A stretch of DNA of 64,000 nucleotides from J054 sp965223095 (GTDB lineage: Bacteria > Pseudomonadota > Gammaproteobacteria > Steroidobacterales > GCA-2729495): NCBI GenBank assembly GCA_965223095.1, contig OZ244979.1:620001-684000 (forward strand), written 5' to 3'. The notes under the pieces were generated by a model, which saw only the letters and a program-made list of their open reading frames with translations, was not told the origin of the DNA and searched no databases. Positions 45,106 to 54,415 of this stretch are shown here, piece by piece. How positions within the stretch are numbered: position 1 is the stretch's first letter; the number at the start of each line of letters is the position of its first letter. A program made the position numbers and the translations under genes.

Positions 45106-46479
45106 ATGAAACCCAGCAGTAATGGTCCGCGTCTAACTCAAGGACCCATCGGCCAGTCCATACGTTCGCTAATGTTGCCCATGTTGGTTGGGATGATCGC
45201 GCTCATCTCCTATAACGTCGCCGATACTTACTTTGTGGCGCAAATTGGCACCTTGGAATTGGCGGCTATTAGCTTCACCTTTCCCGTTAGCTTCATTGTC
45301 GGTGCCATTACCATGGGTTTTGGTATCGGCACTTCATCCGTGGCGGCGCGTTTATTTGGCGCAAATAAGCGGGAAGAGGCCGAACGAGTCACCTTGCATG
45401 CCATCTTGCTGGGTGTGGTGACGGGCATTATCGTTGTTCTAGTCGGCGTCGCCACCATCGACCCCCTGTTCCGTTTGCTGGGTGCCGATGAAACTACGCT
45501 GCCCATCATCGACCGCTACATGCGGATTTACTATTGGGGCGGCATATTTCTAGTAGTCCCGATGATCACAAACTCCGTCTTGCGCGCATCGGGCGATGCG
45601 AAAACGCCGGCAAAGCTCATGTCCGTCGCGGCCATCCTGAATATCGTGTTGGATCCGATACTCATATTCGGCCTATTTGGCTTTCCTGCCATGGGCGTAG
45701 AGGGTGCGGCCATCGCGACGGTCTTGTCCAACGCAGGGACCATGATCGCATCAGTGGGCGTGGTTTATTTTCGTGACAAGTTGATTTCCTTCAGCGGTTT
45801 TAATTTAAAACTCATCATCGATTCTTGGAAACGAATATTACACGTGGGCTTGCCCTCACTGACCAGTAGTCTCATTGCACCAATTACGACGGCCTTCATT
45901 ACCTACCAGGTTGCACAATTTGGCCAGGAAGCCGTGGCCGGGTTCGGCGTTGCGTCCCGCGTCGAGGGCTTATCCTTGCTGGCCTTAATGGCGCTCAGCG
46001 CCGCAGTTACCCCGTTTGTGGGTCAAAACTTCGGTGCGGGAAATCACCAGCGCGTTCAAGCCGGCGTCAATTGGTGCTATAAATTTTCTCTAATTTATGG
46101 AATTGCCGTGGCGGCATTCATGGCATTGGCCTGCACATTTATCGCAGGCCTATTTACCGACGATCCGAAAGCCATAGCCACCACAACACTACACATGCGT
46201 ATCGTGCCACTCAGCTATCTCGCCCTGGGTGCCGCCATGACGGCCAATGGTGCATTCAATGCCATCGGTAAACCCATGCCCGCCATGTGGATATCACTGT
46301 CGCGAACAATATTGATTTACGCGCCCATGGCTTTCATCCTGGCCAAACTGTTCGGTCTTGTTGGGGTATTCGTGGCCGCTTGCCTGGCCAATTTCGTATC
46401 CGGGAGCCTGGGCTTTGTGTGGTTTCGGTATGCCTTTGGTAAGACCGTCGCTGAAGAAAAGGCATTGCAAACGGCCTGA
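45106..46479 (+). CDS. MATE-family efflux transporter (NorM/MepA-like branch)
   Basis: A 457-residue membrane protein with twelve predicted helices. It starts PIGQSIRSLMLPMLVGMIALISYNVADTYFVAQIG, the standard MATE opening, with FTFPVSFIVGAITMGFGIGTSSVAARLFGA next. It is not closely similar to the other MATE at 9929, which starts in the DinF style. 284 bases without other genes precede it. It probably exports a cationic compound; the adjacent TRAP genes are an import system and need not be related. Confidence 0.9.
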   Translation: MKPSSNGPRLTQGPIGQSIRSLMLPMLVGMIALISYNVADTYFVAQIGTLELAAISFTFPVSFIVGAITMGFGIGTSSVAARLFGANKREEAERVTLHAILLGVVTGIIVVLVGVATIDPLFRLLGADETTLPIIDRYMRIYYWGGIFLVVPMITNSVLRASGDAKTPAKLMSVAAILNIVLDPILIFGLFGFPAMGVEGAAIATVLSNAGTMIASVGVVYFRDKLISFSGFNLKLIIDSWKRILHVGLPSLTSSLIAPITTAFITYQVAQFGQEAVAGFGVASRVEGLSLLALMALSAAVTPFVGQNFGAGNHQRVQAGVNWCYKFSLIYGIAVAAFMALACTFIAGLFTDDPKAIATTTLHMRIVPLSYLALGAAMTANGAFNAIGKPMPAMWISLSRTILIYAPMAFILAKLFGLVGVFVAACLANFVSGSLGFVWFRYAFGKTVAEEKALQTA

Positions 46480-46557
46480 TTACCGCGGCGGGCGAGTGCT
46501 GGCCTCGCGACGTGCTAACGTTCAGCGTCGTTCTTCGCAGACATATTCAGGCCGTTG

Positions 46558-47556
46558 ATGCGTTTTTTTGCGACCTTATTGTTGGTGATTCTTATCCCGG
46601 TGCCAGCGGGTGCCGCGGAGCAACGCCTAAGCCTGGTCAGTAGCTGGAATGAACAGCAGAACTTTACACAGAGGTTCATGGATTACGTTGAGGCGGTCAA
46701 TACCGCGGGCCAAGGTATCGTGCAAATAGAATTTCTTGGCGGACCGGAAGTCATTCCGCAACGAAATCTCCTCTACGCACTACGCCGCGGCGTCATCGAC
46801 CTGGCATTTGGTGCTATTACCTACTACCGCGGTGTGCTACCAGAAGGCGACGCAATTTTTGCGTCCAGCATTACGCCCATGCAAGCACGCCATTCGGGAG
46901 CCTTGGATGCACTACAACCCTATTGGCGCAGACGGATCAACGCGCGACTGCTGGGTTGGGTACAGTCCGGCGTCGGTGTGAATATCTATTTGACCCAGGC
47001 TCCAAATTTTCAAACCAACGGCATGCCGGATTTAGCCGGCTTAAGAATCCGCACCTCGCCCTCGAATCGCGAATTGCTAACAGCACTCGGCGGCCGAGCA
47101 ATACAAATTCCCGTCAAAGAGATCTATACGGCTTTCCAGCGTGGCACGGTGGACGGTTTGGCGTTTACTACCACGGGAATCCCAGACTTGGGCTTGGAGC
47201 GATATTTACACTATCGAATCGATCCCGCGTTCTTACAACTGTCTATTTGCCTGCAAATTAACCTGGACAGCTGGGCAAGTCTCAGCCCCGACGCACAGAA
47301 AATTCTTGAGAACGAAGCGATTCGTTATGAGCCGAAGGGACGCGCCGATTTTTTTGCCTTGCAGGAAACCGAACTGCAGCTCTTGGATGATCGCGGCCTG
47401 CAGTCCGCACCGGTGGCTGCGGAACATGCTGCAAGCTATAAAGCCCTCGCCCACAATACGGTATGGAATCGTTTAGCTCGGCGGGCGCCCGATTCCGCAG
47501 CCCGTCTTAAACCGTTGTTCTACCCAGCCGGCACATCGGCGGAGGGGCAACCTTGA
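46558..47556 (+). CDS. dctP: TRAP transporter solute-binding protein, DctP family
   Basis: A 332-residue periplasmic binding protein with a signal peptide (about 1-20, ending GAA). The family arginine that grips the carboxylate of the ligand is in LAGLRIRTSPSNRELL, and the EIYTAFQRGTVDG segment is characteristic. I use the ATG at 46558; the TTG at 46555 is also in frame. The ligand is probably a carboxylate but cannot be named. The stop overlaps dctQ as TTGA. Confidence 0.9.
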   Translation: MRFFATLLLVILIPVPAGAAEQRLSLVSSWNEQQNFTQRFMDYVEAVNTAGQGIVQIEFLGGPEVIPQRNLLYALRRGVIDLAFGAITYYRGVLPEGDAIFASSITPMQARHSGALDALQPYWRRRINARLLGWVQSGVGVNIYLTQAPNFQTNGMPDLAGLRIRTSPSNRELLTALGGRAIQIPVKEIYTAFQRGTVDGLAFTTTGIPDLGLERYLHYRIDPAFLQLSICLQINLDSWASLSPDAQKILENEAIRYEPKGRADFFALQETELQLLDDRGLQSAPVAAEHAASYKALAHNTVWNRLARRAPDSAARLKPLFYPAGTSAEGQP

Positions 47557-48056
47557 TCCGAGTCTACGATGCCTTGATTCGTGGGCTCGCCGGATTGTCC
47601 GGAGCGATTATCGCGGCCATCTGCCTGTTGATCATCTGGGATGTGGCTGCTAGAAATTTCGGCCTGCAGCCACCCGCATCCACCGTCGCCTTGACGGAAT
47701 ATGGCCTACTGTATTTCACCATGGCGGCAGCACCTTGGCTGGTCCGGCAGCGCGGGCATATTGCGGTGGAAATTTTGTACCGACGAGTGTCCGCGCCCCA
47801 TAAGCACCGCCTAGATCGCTTTATTCTGACGGCCTGTGCGCTGATTTGCCTGACGGTTTCTGCTTTAGCCGGCTTGTTGACCTCAGAAGCCTTTCAGCGG
47901 AGCGAAGTAGAAATTCGCTCCCTGGATGCGCCCCGGTGGGCGTTATTTCTGCCACTAAGTTTGGGCTTCGGCCTAATGGCCATGGAGTACTTGCGGCTGC
48001 TGATAGGTGGCGAGTCCGCCATGGACTCTGATGGCGAACAGCGGGAAACATTCTGA
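47553..48056 (+). CDS. dctQ: TRAP transporter small permease, DctQ family
   Basis: A 167-residue protein with four predicted membrane helices, the DctQ fold (DVAARNFGLQPPASTVALTEYGLLYFTMAAAPWLVRQRGHIAVEI). It begins with TTG overlapping the dctP stop; a GGAGGGG sequence at 47541-47547 supports that start. It bridges DctP and DctM at the inner membrane. Confidence 0.9.
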   Translation: MIRVYDALIRGLAGLSGAIIAAICLLIIWDVAARNFGLQPPASTVALTEYGLLYFTMAAAPWLVRQRGHIAVEILYRRVSAPHKHRLDRFILTACALICLTVSALAGLLTSEAFQRSEVEIRSLDAPRWALFLPLSLGFGLMAMEYLRLLIGGESAMDSDGEQRETF

Positions 48057-48084
48057 TGCCAGTACCTAACAGGCAAGGATGATT

Positions 48085-49395
48085 ATGAGCCCTTTGGAAA
48101 TCGGCACACTCATTTTTTTTCTGGTGCTGATGCTGATGGCCACCGGCATTCCAGTGGCCTTCGCCTTTCTGGGTGCCAATCTCATCGGTGCCTTTTTATT
48201 GATGGGCGGCGGAGTCGGCATGCTGCAACTAGTAGATAACTCCACCGCGCTCATTACCAGTTTTACCTTGGTGGCCGTACCCCTATTCGTATTGATGGGC
48301 GCCTTACTGTTTCATAGCGGTCTTGCACTGCGCGTGTTCGATGCCTTGGATGCGCTCTTCGGCCGAATTCCCGCTCGGCTGAGTTACTTAACGGTGGCGG
48401 GCGGCGCAACTTTCTCGACACTGACGGGTTCGACCATGGCGAACACTGCCATGCTGGGCTCACTGATGGTGCCGGAAATGAATCGGCGCGGCTATGCATC
48501 GCATATGTCCATCGGTCCCATTGTCGGCACCGGCGGTCTGGCCATGCTGATCCCACCATCATCTTTGGGCGTGCTCTTGGGCAGCTTAGCGCGTGTGGAT
48601 ATCGGCGCCTTGCTCATCGCCGGTTTGTTGCCGGGCTTGGTGCTGGCATTTCTCTATTGCAGCGTCATTTACCTGCAGGCACGCCTGCGGCCAGAATCCG
48701 CGCCCGCTTATGACGTGGTGCAAATATCTCGTCGTCGCAAGGCAGAATTGTTTATAAAAAATATCTTGCCCTTGGGCCTGGTCATTTTTGCAGTCGTAGG
48801 TTTTATCTTGCTGGGTATCGCCACGCCTTCGGAAGCAGCAGCCTTTGGCGTGCTAGCCGTAGCGAGCCTAGCGGCAGCTTTTCGCTGCCTGAGTTTCAAC
48901 GCGTGGCGCAAAGCGCTGCTTAGCACAGTCAACGTAACCGGCACGGTGTTTTTACTGATTATTAGTTCGTCAGTGTTCAGTCAACTGATGGCTTTTTCGG
49001 GAACCAGTAGCAGCCTGGTGGACTGGGGCTTGGCCTTGGAAGCTGGACCAGTGGCAAAACTGATCATGATGTTTGGCCTGCTGCTATTGCTGGGTATGTT
49101 CATGGATCAAATTTCCATCATGCTGTTGACCATACCGGTATTCTTTCCGCTTGCAAGCAGCTTGGGTTTTGACAAGATTTGGTTCGGCATTGTCATGCTG
49201 CTGGCCTTGCAGATGAGCTTAACGACACCACCCTTCGGCTTGCTGCTTTTCCTGATGCTGGGTGCCGCACCACGCGGCACGACGCTGCAGCAAGTGGTCT
49301 TTGCAGCACTACCGTATTTGAGTTGCGATGCGCTGCTGCTCATCGTCTTAATGCTCTTCCCCGGTCTCGCGCTTTTTCTGCCTGGCTTCTTGTGA
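48085..49395 (+). CDS. dctM: TRAP transporter large permease, DctM family
   Basis: A 436-residue membrane protein with about twelve helices; it is the sodium-driven transport subunit. Family motifs include LMATGIPVAFAFLG near the start, LTGSTMANTAMLGSLMVPEM, GGLAMLIPPSSLGVLLG and LLLLGMFMDQISIMLLTIPVFFPL. The ATG at 48085 has AAGG six bases upstream; the ATG at 48079 is the alternative. It closes the dctPQM operon. Confidence 0.92.
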   Translation: MSPLEIGTLIFFLVLMLMATGIPVAFAFLGANLIGAFLLMGGGVGMLQLVDNSTALITSFTLVAVPLFVLMGALLFHSGLALRVFDALDALFGRIPARLSYLTVAGGATFSTLTGSTMANTAMLGSLMVPEMNRRGYASHMSIGPIVGTGGLAMLIPPSSLGVLLGSLARVDIGALLIAGLLPGLVLAFLYCSVIYLQARLRPESAPAYDVVQISRRRKAELFIKNILPLGLVIFAVVGFILLGIATPSEAAAFGVLAVASLAAAFRCLSFNAWRKALLSTVNVTGTVFLLIISSSVFSQLMAFSGTSSSLVDWGLALEAGPVAKLIMMFGLLLLLGMFMDQISIMLLTIPVFFPLASSLGFDKIWFGIVMLLALQMSLTTPPFGLLLFLMLGAAPRGTTLQQVVFAALPYLSCDALLLIVLMLFPGLALFLPGFL

Positions 49396-49404
49396 GCAAA
49401 AAAC

Positions 49405-49797
49405 TTACCAGCGCAGGTAGTCAACAACAAATTCTTCGAGGTCCGCGGGTTTCTGCATGGCTTCAGGCAACAAATTTTCATGCATCCAAGCCATCAGATT
49501 ATCAGCATCTTGGTCGTGCTGACCGGGCAAAAACTCTTGCAGTCGATGACACACCTGACGGCTGGCCTCCCAATCGAATCGATCAGTCGGCGCGGATTCA
49601 TAGGCATAGTCCAAGATATACTGAGCCACGATGCGCGTGCGCGTGGGCGAGCGCAACGACTCTGGGAGCTGCCGATAACGACGATATAGACGCCAGGCGC
49701 GATGTCCGCGCAAGGACACGACTCGGCACGAGGTTTCGGGAACGGCGTTCATGGTTTTGGTCTCACAGATACGCGGCGGAGCAGTATTGATCTGCAT
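49405..49797 (-). CDS. Small protein of unknown function
   Basis: A 130-residue, mostly helical, acidic-tailed protein with no signal peptide or membrane helix. RAWRLYRRYRQLPESLRSPTRTRIVAQYI and DADNLMAWMHENLLPEAMQ are the most structured parts. An in-frame ATG at 49752 (MNAVPETS) is an alternative start and would drop the first 15 residues. It is convergent with dctM, whose stop lies 9 bases away, so the frame is well isolated. I recognise no family. Confidence 0.6.
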   Translation of the reverse strand: MQINTAPPRICETKTMNAVPETSCRVVSLRGHRAWRLYRRYRQLPESLRSPTRTRIVAQYILDYAYESAPTDRFDWEASRQVCHRLQEFLPGQHDQDADNLMAWMHENLLPEAMQKPADLEEFVVDYLRW

Positions 49798-49912
49798 CTC
49801 TTTTTATTATGCTGGTTATTTTAGACGACAAGTAGTGGCCACGGTAGCCTTAGCCGATGAACGCACATGAAATGGGTCATGACCGCATTCGTTTCTCAAA
49901 TTCGTCTTGATT

Positions 49913-50611
49913 ATGACTAGTCACTGGCGCTTTCATGAACTCAGTCTACCTACGCAAGACATAGCAGCTTCCCTGGATTTTTATCGCTGCCTGGGGTTTT
50001 CGGAAATCACCACGGCAGATATCCGCCGCTATCCCTACGCCGTGATCAGTGATGGCCGAATCGCCATTGGTTTACACGCTGAAAAACTGGACTGTCCGGG
50101 ATTATGTTTTGTACAAAGCGATGTGGCTCGCTGGGCGCGGCAGTTGGAGGCAGCTGGCTACGACTTGAGCTTCGCACGACTCGGCAGCGATGATTTTCAT
50201 GAGTTTGCACTGCAAGATCCGTCCGGCAACCTAGCCGTCGTGATGGAGGCCCCCAGCTTTTCTCGTATGAGTGCACAAGAATCGCCATCGCCTGTCACCG
50301 GGCCGTCGGCGGCTATTGAATTTGGCTGTGCCGATGTCGCCGAAGCCAGAGAATTTTGGCGACTCGCTGGACTGGAATGCGTTAGTGATGAGGACGCGAA
50401 CGGTGATACCAATGTCGAACTAGCCGCACCCGCTTTGCGGCTCTTCTTGTCCCTTGGCCAGTCGTCGAATCCAACATTGCATTTTTACGAACCGGATCAC
50501 GCAGCACTCGCTCTTGTCATAGAACGTTATGGTCTGCAGGAAAAGCAAATCCGCGGTAGGAAAATCATCACCGCACCTGAAGGTACGCGCCTAAGCGTCA
50601 CCACTACTTAA
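49913..50611 (+). CDS. VOC-superfamily (glyoxalase-like) protein
   Basis: A 232-residue protein containing two glyoxalase/bleomycin-resistance-type beta-alpha-beta-beta-beta halves. The first (about 3-118) opens HWRFHELSLPTQDIAASLDFYRCLGF and ends FALQDPSGNLAVVMEAP; the second (about 133-230) is more diverged (FGCADVAEAREFWRLAGLEC). The first half keeps metal-site-like His and acidic positions. The reaction is unknown. ATG at 49913 is preferred over TTG at 49907. It overlaps convergent acs by 4 bases. Confidence 0.85.
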   Translation: MTSHWRFHELSLPTQDIAASLDFYRCLGFSEITTADIRRYPYAVISDGRIAIGLHAEKLDCPGLCFVQSDVARWARQLEAAGYDLSFARLGSDDFHEFALQDPSGNLAVVMEAPSFSRMSAQESPSPVTGPSAAIEFGCADVAEAREFWRLAGLECVSDEDANGDTNVELAAPALRLFLSLGQSSNPTLHFYEPDHAALALVIERYGLQEKQIRGRKIITAPEGTRLSVTTT

Positions 50612-52572
50612 GCCTTACCGCGCAATTGATCGAGAATTGCGGGATTCTCCAAGGTCGATGTGTCTTGAGTGATTTCCTCTCCACGAGCAATAACTCTGAG
50701 TAAACGGCGCATGATTTTGCCCGAGCGCGTCTTGGGCAGGTTATCTGCGAAACGAATCTCATCCGGCTTGGCAATGGGACCCAACTCCTCGCCCACCCAA
50801 TTGCGCAGCACCTGAACTAGCTGATCGGCCTTGTCACCCGTTGGCCGTTCGCCGCGCAGTACCACGTAAGCGAAAATCGCTTCGCCTTTCACTTCGTGCG
50901 GCCGGCCCACGACAGCCGCTTCAACCACAAGTTCATGGGCCACCAATGCAGATTCCACTTCCATGGTGCCCAAGCGATGCCCCGCGACGTTGAGCACATC
51001 GTCGATACGCCCCATGATCCAAAAATAGCCATCAGCATCGCGATGAGCGCTGTCACCGGCAACGTAATAACGCTGATCAAATTTTTCCCAGTAGGTTTCT
51101 AGGTAACGATCATTGTCGCCCCAGATAGTGCGCAACATGGATGGCCAAGGCTGCTTAATCACCAAATAGCCACCTTCTTCCGGCGAGGTCACGGGCTCAC
51201 CCGCTTCATCCACGATGTCCACGTCAATGCCGGGCAAAGGCCTGGTGCAAGAACCCGGTTTGGTTGCCGTCACGCCGGGCACGGGGGAAATCATGATGCC
51301 GCCGGTTTCCGTCTGCCACCAGGTATCGACGATGGGACAACGCTCTTTGCCTATGACCTTGTGGTACCAGATCCATGCTTCCGGATTAATGGGCTCGCCA
51401 ACGGTGCCCAGCAATCGAATTTTCGACAAATCAAATTGCGCCGGCACCTCATCGCCAAATTTCATTAAGGCGCGGATGGCTGTGGGCGCGGTGTAAAAAA
51501 CCGTCACGCCATGCCGTTGGCAAATGCTCCAGAAGCGCCCGGCATCCGGATAGGTGGGCGCCCCCTCGTAGATGACAATGGTGGCGCCCGCGGCAAGCGG
51601 CCCATAGGCCACATAGGTATGGCCGGTGATCCACCCCACATCAGCCGTACACCAAAACACATCGTCTTCCTTAAGATCGAAAACCATTTGGTTGGTGAGT
51701 TTGGCATGCAACAAATAGCCCGCGCTGGCGTGTTGAATGCCCTTGGGTTTTCCGGTTGAGCCCGAGGTGTAAAGCAAGAACAGCGGATGTTCGGCGTTGA
51801 AGGCTTGCGCTTCACATTCGGCGGCTTGGCCCGCGATGGCATCAGACCACCAGATATCGCGGCCTGGCTGCATGGCACAACCGCAATCCGAACGTTTGAG
51901 GACAACGACAGTTTCGATGCTATCGCAGCCATCGTCCAGGGCTTTATCCGTGGCGGCCTTCAGCTCGACGATATTGCCACCACGATGGCCACCATCCGCC
52001 GTGATCACCATTTTCGCGCCGGCATCGCGAATTCGGTCGCGCAGTGAATTGGCCGAAAAGCCGCCGAATACCACCGAATGTACCGCACCGATGCGCGCAC
52101 ACGCCTGCATGGCGACGACTGCTTCGGGCACCATCGGCATGTAAATAATCACTCGATCGCCGGCCTGAATACCTTGGCTGCGCAAAGCATTGGCAAACTG
52201 GCAAACATCCTGGGTTAGTTGCCGATAGGTCAAGGTGCGGCGATCACCACCCTCGCCTTCAAAAATAACGGCAGGCTTGTCGCCACGTTCGGCTAGATGC
52301 ACGTCCAGGCAGTTGCGCGACACATTGAGATGGCCGTCGATAAACCAAGAAAAATTGGGCGCTGCGGAACGATCCAGTACTTGGCTAAAGGGCTTGTCCC
52401 AAACGAGTAGATCGCTGGCTAGTTTTGACCAGTAGGCTTCATAGTCACCCTTTGCCGACGCGTATAGCGCATCTAAATCTTCGGCCTTGAAGCTCGCACG
52501 GGCAGAGAATTCAGCCGCTGGCGGAAATTCCCGGTGCTCTTTAAGAATGGATTCGATGCTCTTGTCGTTCAT
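50608..52572 (-). CDS. acs: Acetyl-CoA synthetase
   Basis: Activates acetate to acetyl-CoA through acetyl-AMP. The 654-residue protein is the standard length when started at the ATG at 52572 (MNDKSIESILKEHREFPP), with GGGGA before it. Motifs: the AMP-binding P-loop LLYTSGSTGKPKGIQH (about residues 266-281), TVGEPINPEAW, DTWWQTETGGIMISP and the C-terminal KTRSGKIMRRLLR, whose lysine is the acetylation-regulated residue in Salmonella Acs. It allows growth on acetate and recycling of overflow acetate. Confidence 0.96.
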   Translation of the reverse strand: MNDKSIESILKEHREFPPAAEFSARASFKAEDLDALYASAKGDYEAYWSKLASDLLVWDKPFSQVLDRSAAPNFSWFIDGHLNVSRNCLDVHLAERGDKPAVIFEGEGGDRRTLTYRQLTQDVCQFANALRSQGIQAGDRVIIYMPMVPEAVVAMQACARIGAVHSVVFGGFSANSLRDRIRDAGAKMVITADGGHRGGNIVELKAATDKALDDGCDSIETVVVLKRSDCGCAMQPGRDIWWSDAIAGQAAECEAQAFNAEHPLFLLYTSGSTGKPKGIQHASAGYLLHAKLTNQMVFDLKEDDVFWCTADVGWITGHTYVAYGPLAAGATIVIYEGAPTYPDAGRFWSICQRHGVTVFYTAPTAIRALMKFGDEVPAQFDLSKIRLLGTVGEPINPEAWIWYHKVIGKERCPIVDTWWQTETGGIMISPVPGVTATKPGSCTRPLPGIDVDIVDEAGEPVTSPEEGGYLVIKQPWPSMLRTIWGDNDRYLETYWEKFDQRYYVAGDSAHRDADGYFWIMGRIDDVLNVAGHRLGTMEVESALVAHELVVEAAVVGRPHEVKGEAIFAYVVLRGERPTGDKADQLVQVLRNWVGEELGPIAKPDEIRFADNLPKTRSGKIMRRLLRVIARGEEITQDTSTLENPAILDQLRGKA

Positions 52573-52631
52573 GCAGATCCCCAGGTCCGGTGCCGTAGAT
52601 GTCGGCAACTATTCTAGCGTTTAGCCACGCA

Positions 52632-53513
52632 CTAGGCTAAAAGCGAAGCGAAAATTGCCAGCGCCTGAGGCGCGTACGAGCGACCGAAGAGATTCAGATG
52701 ATTCAGAACATGGTAGAGCTGATAGAGCTGGCCACGTTTTTCATGGCCCGGGGGCAACGGCCAAGTATTCTCGTAAGCGGCATAGAAACTCGCAGGAAAG
52801 CCGCCGAACAGCCGAGTCATAGCCAGTTCGGCTTCGCGGTCGCCGTAGTAGACGGCCGGATCAAAAATCACCGGCTGCTTATCGGCGGATACGCCCCAGT
52901 TGCCGCCCCACAGATCGCCGTGCAATAGAGATGCCGGCGGCGCATGGGTCAGAATGTCCGGCAGCCGGCGCAGCAATGCATGGCCTTGACGCTGGATTTC
53001 ATCGCCGTGGCTGTTCTTCTCGGCTAGCCGCAGTTGATAGCCCAGTCGCTGGTCGCGCCAGAAGGCCATCCAATCCAAATTTTGCGTATTTGGCTGCCGT
53101 GTTAAACCGATTCTGTTATCACGCTGCCATCCGAATCGCTCAGCCACATGCCGGTGCTGCTCGGCTAATTGTTGGCCGAGTCGCTCGGCAGCAATCTTAG
53201 TCTTTTCACCAAGATTCAGATTCTCCAGCAAAAGATAAGCCTGCGATCCGGCTATACCCGTGGCCACGACGGCGGGAACTTTTACGGCGCGAGCACTGGC
53301 TAGTTCGCCGAGACCATCGGCCTCGTCCACAAACATTTCAAGCTGGTCGGCGTTATGCGTTTTTACAAAGTAGCGAGACCCATGGCGGCCTTGAATCGAA
53401 AAACACTGATTAATGCTACCGCCGCTTACACGCTGAGTCCCTTCGGGCAGCAACGGTCCACAATGCAATTCGAGGGCAGCGATGAGTTCAGCTTTGAACA
53501 CTGCGCGGGGCAA
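52632..53513 (-). CDS. Fructosamine kinase-family protein
   Basis: A 293-residue aminoglycoside phosphotransferase-like kinase of the fructosamine-kinase branch. RVSGGSINQCFSIQG is the glycine-rich loop, YFVKTHN holds the ATP-binding lysine, and LLHGDLWGGNWGVS is the catalytic loop, followed by FDPAVYYGDREAELAMTRLFGG. Such enzymes phosphorylate sugar-amine adducts on glycated proteins or ribulosamines, a form of damage repair. It lies 14 bases after the exonuclease gene on the same strand and ends 59 bases before the acs start. Confidence 0.9.
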   Translation of the reverse strand: MPRAVFKAELIAALELHCGPLLPEGTQRVSGGSINQCFSIQGRHGSRYFVKTHNADQLEMFVDEADGLGELASARAVKVPAVVATGIAGSQAYLLLENLNLGEKTKIAAERLGQQLAEQHRHVAERFGWQRDNRIGLTRQPNTQNLDWMAFWRDQRLGYQLRLAEKNSHGDEIQRQGHALLRRLPDILTHAPPASLLHGDLWGGNWGVSADKQPVIFDPAVYYGDREAELAMTRLFGGFPASFYAAYENTWPLPPGHEKRGQLYQLYHVLNHLNLFGRSYAPQALAIFASLLA

Positions 53514-53527
53514 GCCGTCACTCGCTG

Positions 53528-54415
53528 CTAGAATTTTTCGGCAATTCGCTCGGCCTGGCGCCGCAGCGAGCTACCAAACCCCACTTCATCATAGAGCCGC
53601 CATAGTTCATCCAGCTCGGGTGGCTGACGGCGCAGACTAGCCTCGCTGGTATCCATGGGCGCGTCGCATCGGATTCTCGCCAGCTCGCGACACAGCTCGG
53701 CCATTTCCTGGTGTTCGGCCAGCTTAGCGCCCAGTTTGCCGGAGCCTCGAATGTTCAAGCCGGCGACTTCGTCAAGCTTAGCGTAGAGATCTTCCAAATC
53801 ATCAAATTGCTCCAGCAAAGCCGCCGCGGTTTTTTTACCAACACCCGGCACACCGGGAATATTGTCGACGCTATCCCCGGCTAAGCCTAGAAAGTCGGGC
53901 ATCTGCTCAGCACGCACCCCAAAAGCATCGCCCACTTGATGATGTTTGATGGTTTTTTGACCGGCGAAGTCCCAGAACGTATCACCGTGCTCCAACAGCT
54001 GTAGCAAATCTTTGTCCCGGGAAACGATCGTCACGGCATGGCCCGCGCGCCGCACACCGACGGCCAGGGTGCCGATGAGATCATCCGCTTCGTATGCGGT
54101 ATCGGCACACTCACGAATACCCATAGCCCGGGTAATCTCGCGGCATTGGGCAAACTGGCGCTTGAGTTCGGGTGGCGCGGGTTCGCGATTGGCTTTGTAG
54201 TCCGGATACATGTCGTTGCGAAATGAAGTTTTCAAACTCACATCAAATGCCGCCGCGACAAACTCGGGCTCCACTGATTCCAGAAAATCACCGAGAAAGC
54301 GTGTAAAGCCGTAGACCGCGTTGACGGGATTGCGCTGATCATCCGTCATGCTGTCCGGTATGGTGTACCAGGCACGAAAGACAAAAATGCTGGAGTCGAT
54401 CAAATAGGTTTTCAT
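53528..54415 (-). CDS. 5'-3' exonuclease/flap endonuclease (PolA N-domain/Xni-like)
   Basis: A 295-residue FEN-family nuclease. KTYLIDSSIFVFRAWYTIPD, FVAAAFDVSLKTSFRNDMYPDYKANR and ECADTAYEADDLIGTLA carry the acidic metal ligands, and VSRDKDLLQLL, DFLGLAGDSVDNIPGVPGVGKKTAAALLEQF give the helix-3-turn and helix-hairpin-helix. It resembles the nuclease domain of DNA polymerase I as a separate protein. It removes 5' flaps or primers. It overlaps the upstream anti-sigma-like gene by ATGA. Confidence 0.9.
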   Translation of the reverse strand: MKTYLIDSSIFVFRAWYTIPDSMTDDQRNPVNAVYGFTRFLGDFLESVEPEFVAAAFDVSLKTSFRNDMYPDYKANREPAPPELKRQFAQCREITRAMGIRECADTAYEADDLIGTLAVGVRRAGHAVTIVSRDKDLLQLLEHGDTFWDFAGQKTIKHHQVGDAFGVRAEQMPDFLGLAGDSVDNIPGVPGVGKKTAAALLEQFDDLEDLYAKLDEVAGLNIRGSGKLGAKLAEHQEMAELCRELARIRCDAPMDTSEASLRRQPPELDELWRLYDEVGFGSSLRRQAERIAEKF